Shown: piece by piece, positions 56,397 to 64,000 of the stretch
Numbering within the stretch: position 1 is the first letter of the stretch
Layout of the letters: every line of letters starts with the position of its first letter
From: an uncultured Eubacteriales bacterium
GTDB taxonomy: Bacteria > Bacillota > Clostridia > Peptostreptococcales > Anaerovoracaceae
Direction of reading: 5' to 3'
Length of the DNA stretch: 64,000 nucleotides
Assembly (NCBI GenBank): GCA_902778585.1
Contig: CACYYD010000002.1
Location: 1 to 64,000 of the forward strand
The notes under the pieces: generated by a model
Databases searched by the model: none
Told to the model about the DNA's origin: nothing
Seen by the model: the letters and a program-made list of their open reading frames with translations, nothing else
Translations under genes and position numbers: made by a program

Positions 56397-58262
56397 CTAT
56401 TTGCGTCTGAACGACCTTTCGATGTCATAGGAAGATACTCTGATAAATGTCGGCCTTCCGTGCGGACACGAAAAAGGATTGTCACATTTTGCCAGTTCTG
56501 ACATCAGGCCGTTTATTTCATATTCTGATAATCTGTCATTAGCTTTGACTGCGGACTTACACGATCTCATGATCAGCTTGTCCCTGACGACACTGTTTGT
56601 GCCGCCCGATTCGCCCGCAGCTTCGGAATAAGCCATCGCAAAGGCTTCGGCCTCTCCTGCGCTCATGTAAGGAGGTATCCCCCTGACGATGAATGTGCGC
56701 TCACCGAAGTCCTCGATGTCGTATCCCATGTCCCTGAGGTCCTCAAGCCAGGACCTTTCCATTGAGTATACATCCGGGCTCACACTTAATGTGAAGGATG
56801 TGAGAACCGGTTGTGGCGAATGTGAGGAGTTGCTGTACCCGCGCATGAACCTCTCGTAGAAGATCCTTTCGTGGGCAGCATGCTGGTCGAAGATATACAA
56901 TTCATCCCTTCCCTGCATGATGATGTATGTGTCGAACACATAGCCCTTGTATGTAAGATCTTCAAAATCAAAAGGCGCAGGCACTTTTGCCTTTACAGGC
57001 TCAGGTACCGCCGCAGCTTTCTCTTCAGCAGCAGCCGGTGCTGCCGGCATGCTGAAAGCTTCGTAATCATCTTCAGCAGCTTCCGCTATGTCTGAAACAT
57101 ATGCAGCTGAATAACTGCCGGAAGCCTCCTCTTTTGCAGGCTCTTTTCTTTTAGGCCTTTCAAGCCTGCTCAGGAAATCCCTGATCGACGTCTGCTCACC
57201 CGAAGGGACAGCGGACGCATCTCTGTCCGTCTCATTATTTAAGCTTTTCGGCTCATTACTTTCAATATTTTTAACAAAACCTTTAGGAATTCCCGCTCCT
57301 GTCATCACAGCCTTTTTTACGGCTTCGCAGACAGCGTTTCTGATCTCATCCTGCCTGAGGAATCTTATCTCCCGCTTGCCCGGATGGATGTTTACGTCGA
57401 CAGAAGAAGGATCGGCCTCGATGAAGAGGATAGCTGCAGGAAAACCGCTGAATATCCTGCCCTGATATCCTTCCGTAAGACCTTTTTCTATGATGCTGCT
57501 CGAGACCAGTCTTTTATTCACAAAAAAGAGCTGTCCCCTGCGCGTGCTCATCGTGCTTCCGGGATCCGAAACAAAACCGCTTACGGAGCCGTCCAATACA
57601 GGGATGAGTCCGCGTGAAGCTATGTCAGGATAAAGAGTCCTGATTACAGCTTCCGTGTCGCCGTCGCCCTTTGTTGAGAAGAGCGTCTGGCCGTTGCTTA
57701 TCATCATGAACCGTATATCCGGACGGCATACCGCATACTGCTGGATAAGCTCCGTTATGGCAGAAGCCTCTCGGGCATCAGACTTCATGAACTTGCGTCT
57801 TGCCGGCGTGTTGTAGAAAAGGTCTTCGACGATGACAGTAGTGCCTTTGTTGGCACCGGTAAGCTCCTTGCTGACTACCTTGCCTCCGTGCAGGATTATC
57901 TTTGTGCCCGACGGAGAGTCCGGTGTACGCGTTACCATGGTCAGCCTCGAGACTGCGCTGATACTGGCGAGAGCCTCACCTCTGAAGCCCAGAGTTTCTA
58001 TGCTGTCGAGATCTGTGATCCCGCTGATCTTGCTGGTCGCATGCCTCAGAAAGGCTGTTTCCGCCTCATCAAAAGAGATGCCGCAGCCGTCATCTGTGAC
58101 CCTTATATAGGATTTGCCGCCGTTTCTTATCTCGGCAATGACGGAATGGGCTCCGGCATCCATTGAGTTTTCAATAAGTTCCTTTACAGCGGATACCGGG
58201 CGCTCTATGACTTCTCCGGCAGCTATTTTATCCGCTACAAAGCTGTCCAATACCTTGATCAT
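56397..58262 (-). CDS. mutL: DNA mismatch repair protein MutL
   Basis: 621 aa. GHKL ATPase motifs: ELIENSMDAGA, DDGCGI, TLGFRGEALASI. A variable Ala/Glu-rich linker covers 330-440. The C-terminal domain holds DQHAAHERIFYE, the DQHA(X)2E(X)4E endonuclease motif, and CPHGRPT, so this is a nicking MutL as in organisms without MutH. It begins 2 bases after mutS. Confidence 0.96.
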   Translation of the reverse strand: MIKVLDSFVADKIAAGEVIERPVSAVKELIENSMDAGAHSVIAEIRNGGKSYIRVTDDGCGISFDEAETAFLRHATSKISGITDLDSIETLGFRGEALASISAVSRLTMVTRTPDSPSGTKIILHGGKVVSKELTGANKGTTVIVEDLFYNTPARRKFMKSDAREASAITELIQQYAVCRPDIRFMMISNGQTLFSTKGDGDTEAVIRTLYPDIASRGLIPVLDGSVSGFVSDPGSTMSTRRGQLFFVNKRLVSSSIIEKGLTEGYQGRIFSGFPAAILFIEADPSSVDVNIHPGKREIRFLRQDEIRNAVCEAVKKAVMTGAGIPKGFVKNIESNEPKSLNNETDRDASAVPSGEQTSIRDFLSRLERPKRKEPAKEEASGSYSAAYVSDIAEAAEDDYEAFSMPAAPAAAEEKAAAVPEPVKAKVPAPFDFEDLTYKGYVFDTYIIMQGRDELYIFDQHAAHERIFYERFMRGYSNSSHSPQPVLTSFTLSVSPDVYSMERSWLEDLRDMGYDIEDFGERTFIVRGIPPYMSAGEAEAFAMAYSEAAGESGGTNSVVRDKLIMRSCKSAVKANDRLSEYEINGLMSELAKCDNPFSCPHGRPTFIRVSSYDIERSFRRK

Positions 58263-58264
58263 TG

Positions 58265-60907
58265 CTATTTTATATATTCTTCCATGATATCCTGGAGCGC
58301 TACAAGAGCTGCCACAGGAGTGATCCTGTTGATGTCTGTTTCTCTTAATTTAGCCGCGATCTGTCTGAATTTTTCAGCGTCCGCGCTGATCGCTTCGTCG
58401 GCGAGTTCATTGCTGACGAATGATATCTGCTCTGAGGATCCGTCTTCGCGGCGGACCGGTGAATTATCCTCAAGCTCTCTCAGCTTCTGTCGTGCCTGCT
58501 TTCTGATCGTCTCCGGTATTCCGGCGATCCTCGCAACGTGGATGCCGTAGCTCTTGCTCGCCGGTCCCTCAATGATATTGTGGAGGAAGACCACATCATT
58601 GCCGTTCTCTGCTGCCGCAACGGAGAGATTGTGTATGCCCTCCTTCTCGCTTTCAAGATCGGTGAGTTCGTGGTAATGAGTGGCGAACATGGTGCGGACC
58701 CTGTGAGCCGGATCAGCCAGGTATGAAGCTGTTGCCCATGCAATGGACAATCCGTCAAAGGTGCTCGTTCCTCTTCCGATCTCATCGAGAATGATAAGGC
58801 TTCTTGATGTGGCATTGCGTAAAATGCCTGCAAGCTCGCTCATCTCGATGTAGAAAGTCGACTGGCCGTAAGCAAGATTGTCGGACGCACCAATTCTGGT
58901 GAATATCCTGTCAACAACGCCTATCTCGGCATAGTCAGCCGGTACAAAGCAGCCTATCTGAGCCATAAGGACTATGACAGCTGTCTGCCTCATATATGTA
59001 GATTTTCCGGACATGTTAGGACCGGTGATTATGAGCATGCTCCGTTCGCTCATGTCGATGTATGTGTCGTTGGATACGAACATTCCCGCGCCGAGAAGCT
59101 GTTCCACGGCAGGATGCCTTCCGGCCTTTATATCGATAACATCACCGTCATTGACCACAGGCTTCACGTAGCCGTTGGACGCGGCGACTTTAGCGAAGGA
59201 TATGAGTACGTCAAGAGACGCGACAGCCGCAGATGCTGTCTGAAGGTCCGCGATGTACGGCTCAACGGCAGCACGTATCTTTCTGAATTCCTCGTATTCA
59301 AGCTTGTTTATGCGCGCCTCGGCAGTAAGGACAAGATCTTCCTTTTCCTTGAGCTCAGGCGTTATGTATCTCTCGTTGTTGACGAGAGTCTGTTTTCTGA
59401 TGTAATCGTCAGGCACTTTGTCTATCATGCCTTTGCTGACATCGATATAGTAGCCGAATACTTTGTTGTATCCGACTTTAAGTGTCTTGATGCCGGTCCT
59501 CTCCTTCTCGGAATTCTCAAGCCCGGCGATCCAGGCCTTTGCACCTGAAATCGATTCCTTGAGTCTGTCGAGATCTTTCGAATAGCCGGGTCTTATGATG
59601 CCTCCCTCCGTTATACCGAGAGGCGGCTCATCACAGATCGAGCGCTCGATCATATCGTGCAGCCTGTCGAAATCCGCGATCGAATCATTTACGGACCTCA
59701 GCAATGAAGAACTCATGCCTGCAAGTTCGTACTTGATATCCGGAAGCTGAGCCAGAGTCTTTCTTAATGCCACCAGATCGCGGGCATCGGCTCTTCCCGT
59801 AGCCACTCTGGCTGTAAGGCGCTGAAAGTCATAGACATTTTTAAGACATCCTGCGATATTGTTCGCGGCAAGCGGCTCGTTGATAAGCTCTTCTACCGCG
59901 TCGAGTCTTCTGCGGATCTCAGCGGGATCTGTAAGAGGCTCGCGCAGCCATGCCCTCAGAAGCCTGCCTCCCATCGCGGTCTTTGTCTTGCCGATGACTC
60001 CGAGGAGGGATCCTCTGATGTCTCCGTCGTAGATGGTCTCAAGAAGTTCGAGGTTTCTGAGCGTAGACCTGTCAAGGTGCATGACGCCGTCATGCTGCCT
60101 GATGACTATGTTGCGGAACTGATTGAGGTCCCCTTTCTGAGTTTCTCTCAGATACATGAGGAGCGATCCGACGGCCGCTGTCATCTCCTCGCGCCCTTCG
60201 AGGTCGAGCGGGATGAGCGACGATACGCCAAACTGTCCCATAACGACATCTCTTGCAGCCTGATATCTGTAGAAAGACGGATCGACAGTGTCGAGATAGA
60301 GCGAAGGAAGGCTCTCAGAAAGCGTTTTTTCGGCCTCAGTAGCGATTTCTTCGCTGATGACGAGTTCCTTTACATCCATCACGGAAAGGTCGTTCAGAAG
60401 GCGGTTAAACGAGATCTTCCCCTGCTCTTTTTCACTTTCATATTCGTATGCGGACAGTTCGCCTGTTGTGATGTCTGCAAGCGCGAGCGCCGTGAGATCA
60501 TCCGAAGCGCAGACAGAAGCGATATACACATTGTTTTCGCCCCTGCCGGCGTCGGCTATGTCAAGCGTGCCCGGAGTATAGATCTTTGTTATCTCGCGCT
60601 TCACAAGGCCCTTTGCCTCTGCCGGGTCTTCGACCTGCTCACAGATAGCGACCTTATGTCCGTTGTTTACGAGCCTTACGATGTACTGGTCGACCGAATG
60701 GAACGGAACGCCGCACATCGGAGCGCGCTCCTCGAGTCCGCAGTTGCGACCCGTGAGAGTGAGCTCGAGCTCTGCTGAAGCAAGCAGCGCATCATCAAAA
60801 AACATCTCGTAGAAATCTCCGAGACGGTACATCAGGATGGCATCCTTATACTCATCCTTGATATTCATATACTGCTGCATCATCGGTGAAAGTTTTGCTT
60901 CGGCCAT
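58265..60907 (-). CDS. mutS: DNA mismatch repair protein MutS
   Basis: 880 aa. The mismatch-sensing GDFYEMF (residues 31-37) lies in the N-terminal domain. The ABC-type ATPase has Walker A GPNMSGKST and Walker B LIILDEIGRGTSTFDG. No clear ribosome binding site precedes the ATG, and a terminator of the upstream aminotransferase ends 13 bases before it, so mutS probably has its own weak promoter. Confidence 0.97.
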   Translation of the reverse strand: MAEAKLSPMMQQYMNIKDEYKDAILMYRLGDFYEMFFDDALLASAELELTLTGRNCGLEERAPMCGVPFHSVDQYIVRLVNNGHKVAICEQVEDPAEAKGLVKREITKIYTPGTLDIADAGRGENNVYIASVCASDDLTALALADITTGELSAYEYESEKEQGKISFNRLLNDLSVMDVKELVISEEIATEAEKTLSESLPSLYLDTVDPSFYRYQAARDVVMGQFGVSSLIPLDLEGREEMTAAVGSLLMYLRETQKGDLNQFRNIVIRQHDGVMHLDRSTLRNLELLETIYDGDIRGSLLGVIGKTKTAMGGRLLRAWLREPLTDPAEIRRRLDAVEELINEPLAANNIAGCLKNVYDFQRLTARVATGRADARDLVALRKTLAQLPDIKYELAGMSSSLLRSVNDSIADFDRLHDMIERSICDEPPLGITEGGIIRPGYSKDLDRLKESISGAKAWIAGLENSEKERTGIKTLKVGYNKVFGYYIDVSKGMIDKVPDDYIRKQTLVNNERYITPELKEKEDLVLTAEARINKLEYEEFRKIRAAVEPYIADLQTASAAVASLDVLISFAKVAASNGYVKPVVNDGDVIDIKAGRHPAVEQLLGAGMFVSNDTYIDMSERSMLIITGPNMSGKSTYMRQTAVIVLMAQIGCFVPADYAEIGVVDRIFTRIGASDNLAYGQSTFYIEMSELAGILRNATSRSLIILDEIGRGTSTFDGLSIAWATASYLADPAHRVRTMFATHYHELTDLESEKEGIHNLSVAAAENGNDVVFLHNIIEGPASKSYGIHVARIAGIPETIRKQARQKLRELEDNSPVRREDGSSEQISFVSNELADEAISADAEKFRQIAAKLRETDINRITPVAALVALQDIMEEYIK

Positions 60908-60920
60908 AATAATTTAAAAT

Positions 60921-60946
60921 GCAGGGGGAACCGTAATTCCCCCTGC
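60921..60946 (-). terminator. terminator upstream of mutS
   Basis: GCAGGGGGAA / TTCCCCCTGC stem with a 6-base loop, then ATTTTAAATT on the minus strand. Confidence 0.8.
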
Positions 60947-60978
60947 CTCCCCTTAAGATATTTCTTTGGTAATCAATA

Positions 60979-62090
60979 CTACTTTGCGTTGTAAGCAGCA
61001 ACACCCATCTTGATGAGCTCGCAAGCTCTTCTCATCTTATCCGGTGAGAGAACGTATGCGATACGCATCTCGTTGCCGCCCAGACCCTTTGTTGCATAGA
61101 ATCCAGGAGCAGGTGCGAACATTGCTGTTTCGCCGTTGTCATCGAATTCCTTGAGCATGAACATCAGGAAGGACTCGATGTCATCTACAGGGAGCTTGCA
61201 TGTCATGTAGAATGCGCCTGCAGGCTTCTGGCAAACTACGCCAGGGATCTTGGAGATCTCTTCGTATGCAGCATCTCTTCTTGAACGCAGAGTCTGCCCT
61301 GTGCCAGCTTCAGAAGAGCCTGCATGAAGTCCTGATTCTTGGAGATAGCAGCACCGATTCTTGCTCCGCAAGCCGACCATCTCTTCGAAACGGAGTCTAC
61401 GATAACGACTCTGTCAGCGATCTCAGGCAGCTGTCCGAAGGAGTGAGCTTCTCTTCCGTCATAAACGAACTCTCTGTAAACCTCGTCGGAGATGATCCAG
61501 AGGTCGTGCTCCTTAGCGATGTCGCCGATGAGCTTCATGTCTTCGAGGGTCAGAACTCTTCCTGTAGGGTTTCCAGGCGAGAGGCAGCAGATAGCCTTTG
61601 TCTTAGGTGTGATAGCAGCCTCGATGAGGTCTCTCTTAGCCCAGTTGTAACCATCCTCTGCAGATGTTGTAAGAGGTACGAGAACACCGCTTACCTCGTT
61701 GCAGAATGTGTTGTAGTTTGTGTAGAACGGCTCAGCGATAAGAGCTTCGTCTCCAGGATTGAGGAGTGCTGTGAAAGCAAGGATAAGAGCTTCGGATCCG
61801 CCGTTTGTTACGAGGATGTCTTTTCTCTCATACTCCATGCCGAAGTCTCTCTTCATGTAGTAAATCATAGCGTCGAGCAGTTCATTTACTCCGCCGGACT
61901 CAGCATAAGCGATGACCTTCTTATCATAGTTGTTGATAGCTTCCTTGAAGCACGGAGGTGTCTCAACGTCAGGCTGTCCGATGTTAAGACGGTAAACCTT
62001 CTTGCCCTGGTCCTCAGCTTCGAATGCAAATACGTTGAATCTTCTGATCGGCGAGAACTGCATTCCTGCTACTCTTTTTGATACTTCCAT
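60979..62090 (-). pseudogene. class I/II aminotransferase disrupted by an internal deletion
   Basis: A PLP aminotransferase of about 397 residues is expected. The frame from ATG 62090 (AAGGAG upstream) runs through YAESGGVNELL, VTNGGSEAL, CLSPGNPTGRV, ISDEVYREFVYDG and the lysine block SVSKRWSACGARIG, to AQGRLCV near residue 269, then shifts into nonsense and stops at 61236. The C-terminal part (RRDAAYEEISKIPGVV ... PAGAFYMT) continues in another frame to 60979. About 30 residues are missing at the junction near 61285-61290, so it is a deletion plus frameshift. It is non-functional unless this is an assembly error. Confidence 0.8.
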
Positions 62091-62162
62091 AACTGTACAT
62101 CTCCTTTAGTATAGATAATATTTACCATATAGCGCATGATGGCTGTCTGTGCCATAGGGCTG

Positions 62163-62951
62163 TCACAGACTTACGTGAGAGGAGTTAACAATCCCCTTCA
62201 CATCGATTCTATTATCGCACTTTTTACGTGAAAGTAAAAGCAGATATTCTATATTTCCTTTTGTTCCTTTAATAGGCGACCATGTAAGCTCCTGAGGGTA
62301 AAGACCACTCTCTTCCGCATAGCCGATCACGTTATTGATGACCTCTTCGTGGACTGCGGGATCGCGGACTATACCGCCCTTTCCTACCTGCTCCCTGCCT
62401 GCCTCAAACTGAGGCTTTACAAGGCAGAGGATCACGCCGTCATCTGACAGTACTTCGGCAGCTACCGGAAGCATGTGCTTCACCGAAATGAAACTCACAT
62501 CAATGGAAATGAGGTCTATAGGCTCTTTGATAAGCGAAGTGTCGAGATAGCGGATGTTGGTCTTTTCCATGTTGACCACGCGTTCATCCGTTCTGAGCTT
62601 ATAGTCCAGCTGGCCGTATCCGACATCTATCGCGTAGACCTTGCTCGCACCGTGCTGAAGCATGCAGTCGGTAAAGCCTCCTGTCGAAGCTCCCATGTCG
62701 ATGCAGACAGCACCGTCACAGGATACTCCCCAGTCCTCGATGGCTTTCTGGAGCTTCAGACCTCCCCTGCTGACATACGGACACTCCGCGCCTTTGACAG
62801 CGATCTCGGCTTCAGTATCGAAGCGCGAGCCAGGTTTGTCTTCAAGCCTTCCGTCGACCGTGACAAGACCGGCCATAATGGTCCGCTTTGCCTTTTCGCG
62901 TGAATCCGTGAATCCGTTATTTACAAGTAATACGTCGAGGCGTTCTTTCAT
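62163..62951 (-). CDS. tlyA: TlyA family S4-domain rRNA methyltransferase
   Basis: 262 aa from ATG 62951 (MKERLDVLLVNNG); the frame is open upstream to 63014 but that lies within dxs. N-terminal S4 RNA-binding domain (1-60), then an FtsJ-type SAM fold with DMGASTGGFTDCMLQHGAS (about residues 85-103), DVGYGQLDYKLR and a KPQFEAGR loop. It overlaps dxs by 4 bases. In many Clostridia nadK, argR and recN follow, but here an aminotransferase does. Confidence 0.93.
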   Translation of the reverse strand: MKERLDVLLVNNGFTDSREKAKRTIMAGLVTVDGRLEDKPGSRFDTEAEIAVKGAECPYVSRGGLKLQKAIEDWGVSCDGAVCIDMGASTGGFTDCMLQHGASKVYAIDVGYGQLDYKLRTDERVVNMEKTNIRYLDTSLIKEPIDLISIDVSFISVKHMLPVAAEVLSDDGVILCLVKPQFEAGREQVGKGGIVRDPAVHEEVINNVIGYAEESGLYPQELTWSPIKGTKGNIEYLLLLSRKKCDNRIDVKGIVNSSHVSL

Positions 62952-64000
62952 TTTGTACTGCGTCCCAGACGCTCCATTATCCTTTCTGCGGCAGATACTG
63001 CATCGATGCCGCATTCTTTTCTGAGAGAAGGTATATCTCCGTGTTCTATGAATTCATCAGGTATGGCGATGCTGATTATGTCAAAAGGTGAATCCTTGTA
63101 TGCTGAGGTGAATGCTTCTCCGAATCCGCCGCTTATCACGTTGTCTTCAAGTGTCGCGACGAGACCTGCGCCTATTGATGACCACGAGGTATCAAGAGGC
63201 TTGACGACAGCAACGTTGGTGACTCCTGCCGAGATGCCGTTCTCCCTGAGGATCTCAGCGGCTGCGATAGCTTCATCGAGCATGGCTCCGACCGCGAGTA
63301 TCTGGACATCCCTGCCCTCGCTGAGGATGTTATTGGAACCTCTGAAGCGCGGCAGTCTGAGATGTTCTCCCTCCGATGAACCTCTCGGGTATCTTATGGC
63401 GACAGGACCGCTCATGTCCTTTGCGAATTCGAGCATTTCGGAAAGCTGATTTCCGTCAGCCGGTGCAAGTATCGTCATTCCCGGGACCATGTTCATGTAT
63501 GACAGGTCAAAGATGCCGTGATGCGTCTCTCCGTCGGCTCCTACGAGTCCGGCTCTGTCTATGGCGAACACGACATGAAGATCCTGCAGTGCGACATCCT
63601 CGATGATGAAGTCGAAAGCGCGCTGGAGGAAGCTGGAGTATATGGCCACATAAGGTTTGAATCCCTGCTTGGCGAGGCCTGCCGCGAATACCACGGCATG
63701 TTCTTCGGCGATACCGACGTCAAAGTATCTTTCTTCATGGGCTTCGTAGAACGGTATCAGACCGGTCGCTGTACCCATGGCTGCCGCAATGGCAACGACG
63801 CTCTCGTCCTTTGATGCCAGTGATGTCAGCGTCTCACCGAAAACCTTTGAGAATGACGGAGCAGATCCTTTCGAGATCACCTCGCCTGTCTCAGGGTCGA
63901 ATGCGGATATCCCGTGAAACTTGCGCGGATACTTTTCTGCCCAGTCATAGCCTTTACCTTTGAGCGTGATGACGTGTATCAGCGTCGGACCCTTGTATTC
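62948..64000 (-). CDS. dxs: 1-deoxy-D-xylulose-5-phosphate synthase, 3' part
   Basis: The gene enters from the right edge in frame, giving 350 C-terminal residues. It begins in the YKGPTLIHVITLKGKGYDWAE region, then the transketolase-like pyrimidine-binding part (EEHAVVFAAGLAKQG, AIDRAGLVGADGETHHG) and the C-terminal domain. First step of the non-mevalonate isoprenoid pathway, TPP-dependent. The start and N-terminal half lie outside the window. Confidence 0.96.
   Translation of the reverse strand, partial: EYKGPTLIHVITLKGKGYDWAEKYPRKFHGISAFDPETGEVISKGSAPSFSKVFGETLTSLASKDESVVAIAAAMGTATGLIPFYEAHEERYFDVGIAEEHAVVFAAGLAKQGFKPYVAIYSSFLQRAFDFIIEDVALQDLHVVFAIDRAGLVGADGETHHGIFDLSYMNMVPGMTILAPADGNQLSEMLEFAKDMSGPVAIRYPRGSSEGEHLRLPRFRGSNNILSEGRDVQILAVGAMLDEAIAAAEILRENGISAGVTNVAVVKPLDTSWSSIGAGLVATLEDNVISGGFGEAFTSAYKDSPFDIISIAIPDEFIEHGDIPSLRKECGIDAVSAAERIMERLGRSTK

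Noticed and set aside
55587..56501. 304-codon plus-strand frame
   Set aside because: Antisense shadow of miaA and the end of mutL.
61200..62081. 293-codon plus-strand frame
   Set aside because: Antisense shadow of the aminotransferase pseudogene.

Overview
The window reads as a chromosomal segment of an anaerobic, low-to-mid-GC Firmicute of class Clostridia. I infer this from Firmicutes gene neighbourhoods: rpmB-Asp23-recG-rsmD-coaD-tmcAL-rpmF, rplU-rpmA-obgE, alaS-ireB-yqgF and mutS-mutL-miaA. Supporting signs are strong AGGAGG ribosome binding sites, GAAC-N4-GTTC (Cheo/LexA) SOS boxes and a glycine riboswitch. A family near Eubacteriales Family XIII / Anaerovoracaceae is a guess. No phage, insertion sequence or CRISPR array was seen. 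The only mobile-element trace is the 3' end of a group II intron at the left edge.

Layout. 1-96: 3' end of a group II intron. 0.2-3.7 kb: comEC and holA. 3.7-5.8 kb (minus): recN and argR. 6.0-12.8 kb: ruvC-ruvA-ruvB-queA-tgt, a DUF218 membrane protein and an RlmD/TrmA-type RNA methyltransferase. 12.9-20.9 kb (minus): a shortened prephenate-dehydratase/ACT protein, MgtC, an NSS transporter, a very large class A PBP and a membrane-anchored PepD-like protein that has lost metal ligands. 21.1-30.7 kb: rpmB, Asp23-like, recG, rsmD, coaD, a coiled-coil protein, tmcAL, tRNA-Pro(CGG) on the minus strand, rpmF and ftsK. 30.7-42.4 kb: rimO, pgsA, cinA, SOS-controlled recA, rplU-rpmA-obgE, comEA, a receiver-less Spo0A C-terminal-domain protein, a DUF896 protein, alaS, ireB and yqgF.

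42.4-48.6 kb is the accessory-looking part: a LysR regulator, a four-helix membrane protein, a flavodoxin fused to a zinc ribbon, a duplicated EthD-like barrel protein, an LVIVD beta-propeller, a DUF1097 membrane protein and a secreted 3D-like protein. I infer an uncharacterised redox or small-molecule module. 48.6-49.6 kb has no convincing gene; it holds inverted repeats, a pyrimidine-rich tract and then a tandem glycine riboswitch driving an AGCS symporter. 51.2-64 kb (minus): SOS-controlled yneA, ybaK, a VTT-domain protein, a YnbB-type PLP enzyme, a Xer-type recombinase, miaA, mutL, mutS, an aminotransferase broken by an internal deletion, tlyA and the 3' part of dxs.

Themes. DNA uptake (comEC, comEA), recombination and repair (recN, ruvCAB, recG, recA, yqgF, mutSL) and the SOS response (recA, yneA) are well represented. 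Several conserved genes are remodelled: L21 carries a C-terminal HeH-like domain, L27 lacks an internal segment, and tRNA-Pro(CGG) has a T-stem mismatch. Expected neighbours are absent: prp between rplU and rpmA, fakA before recG, and nadK between tlyA and argR. The best candidates for new biology are the 43.4-48.6 kb module, the receiver-less Spo0A-like protein and the degenerate PepD-like membrane protein. All calls are by reading alone; no database search was run.
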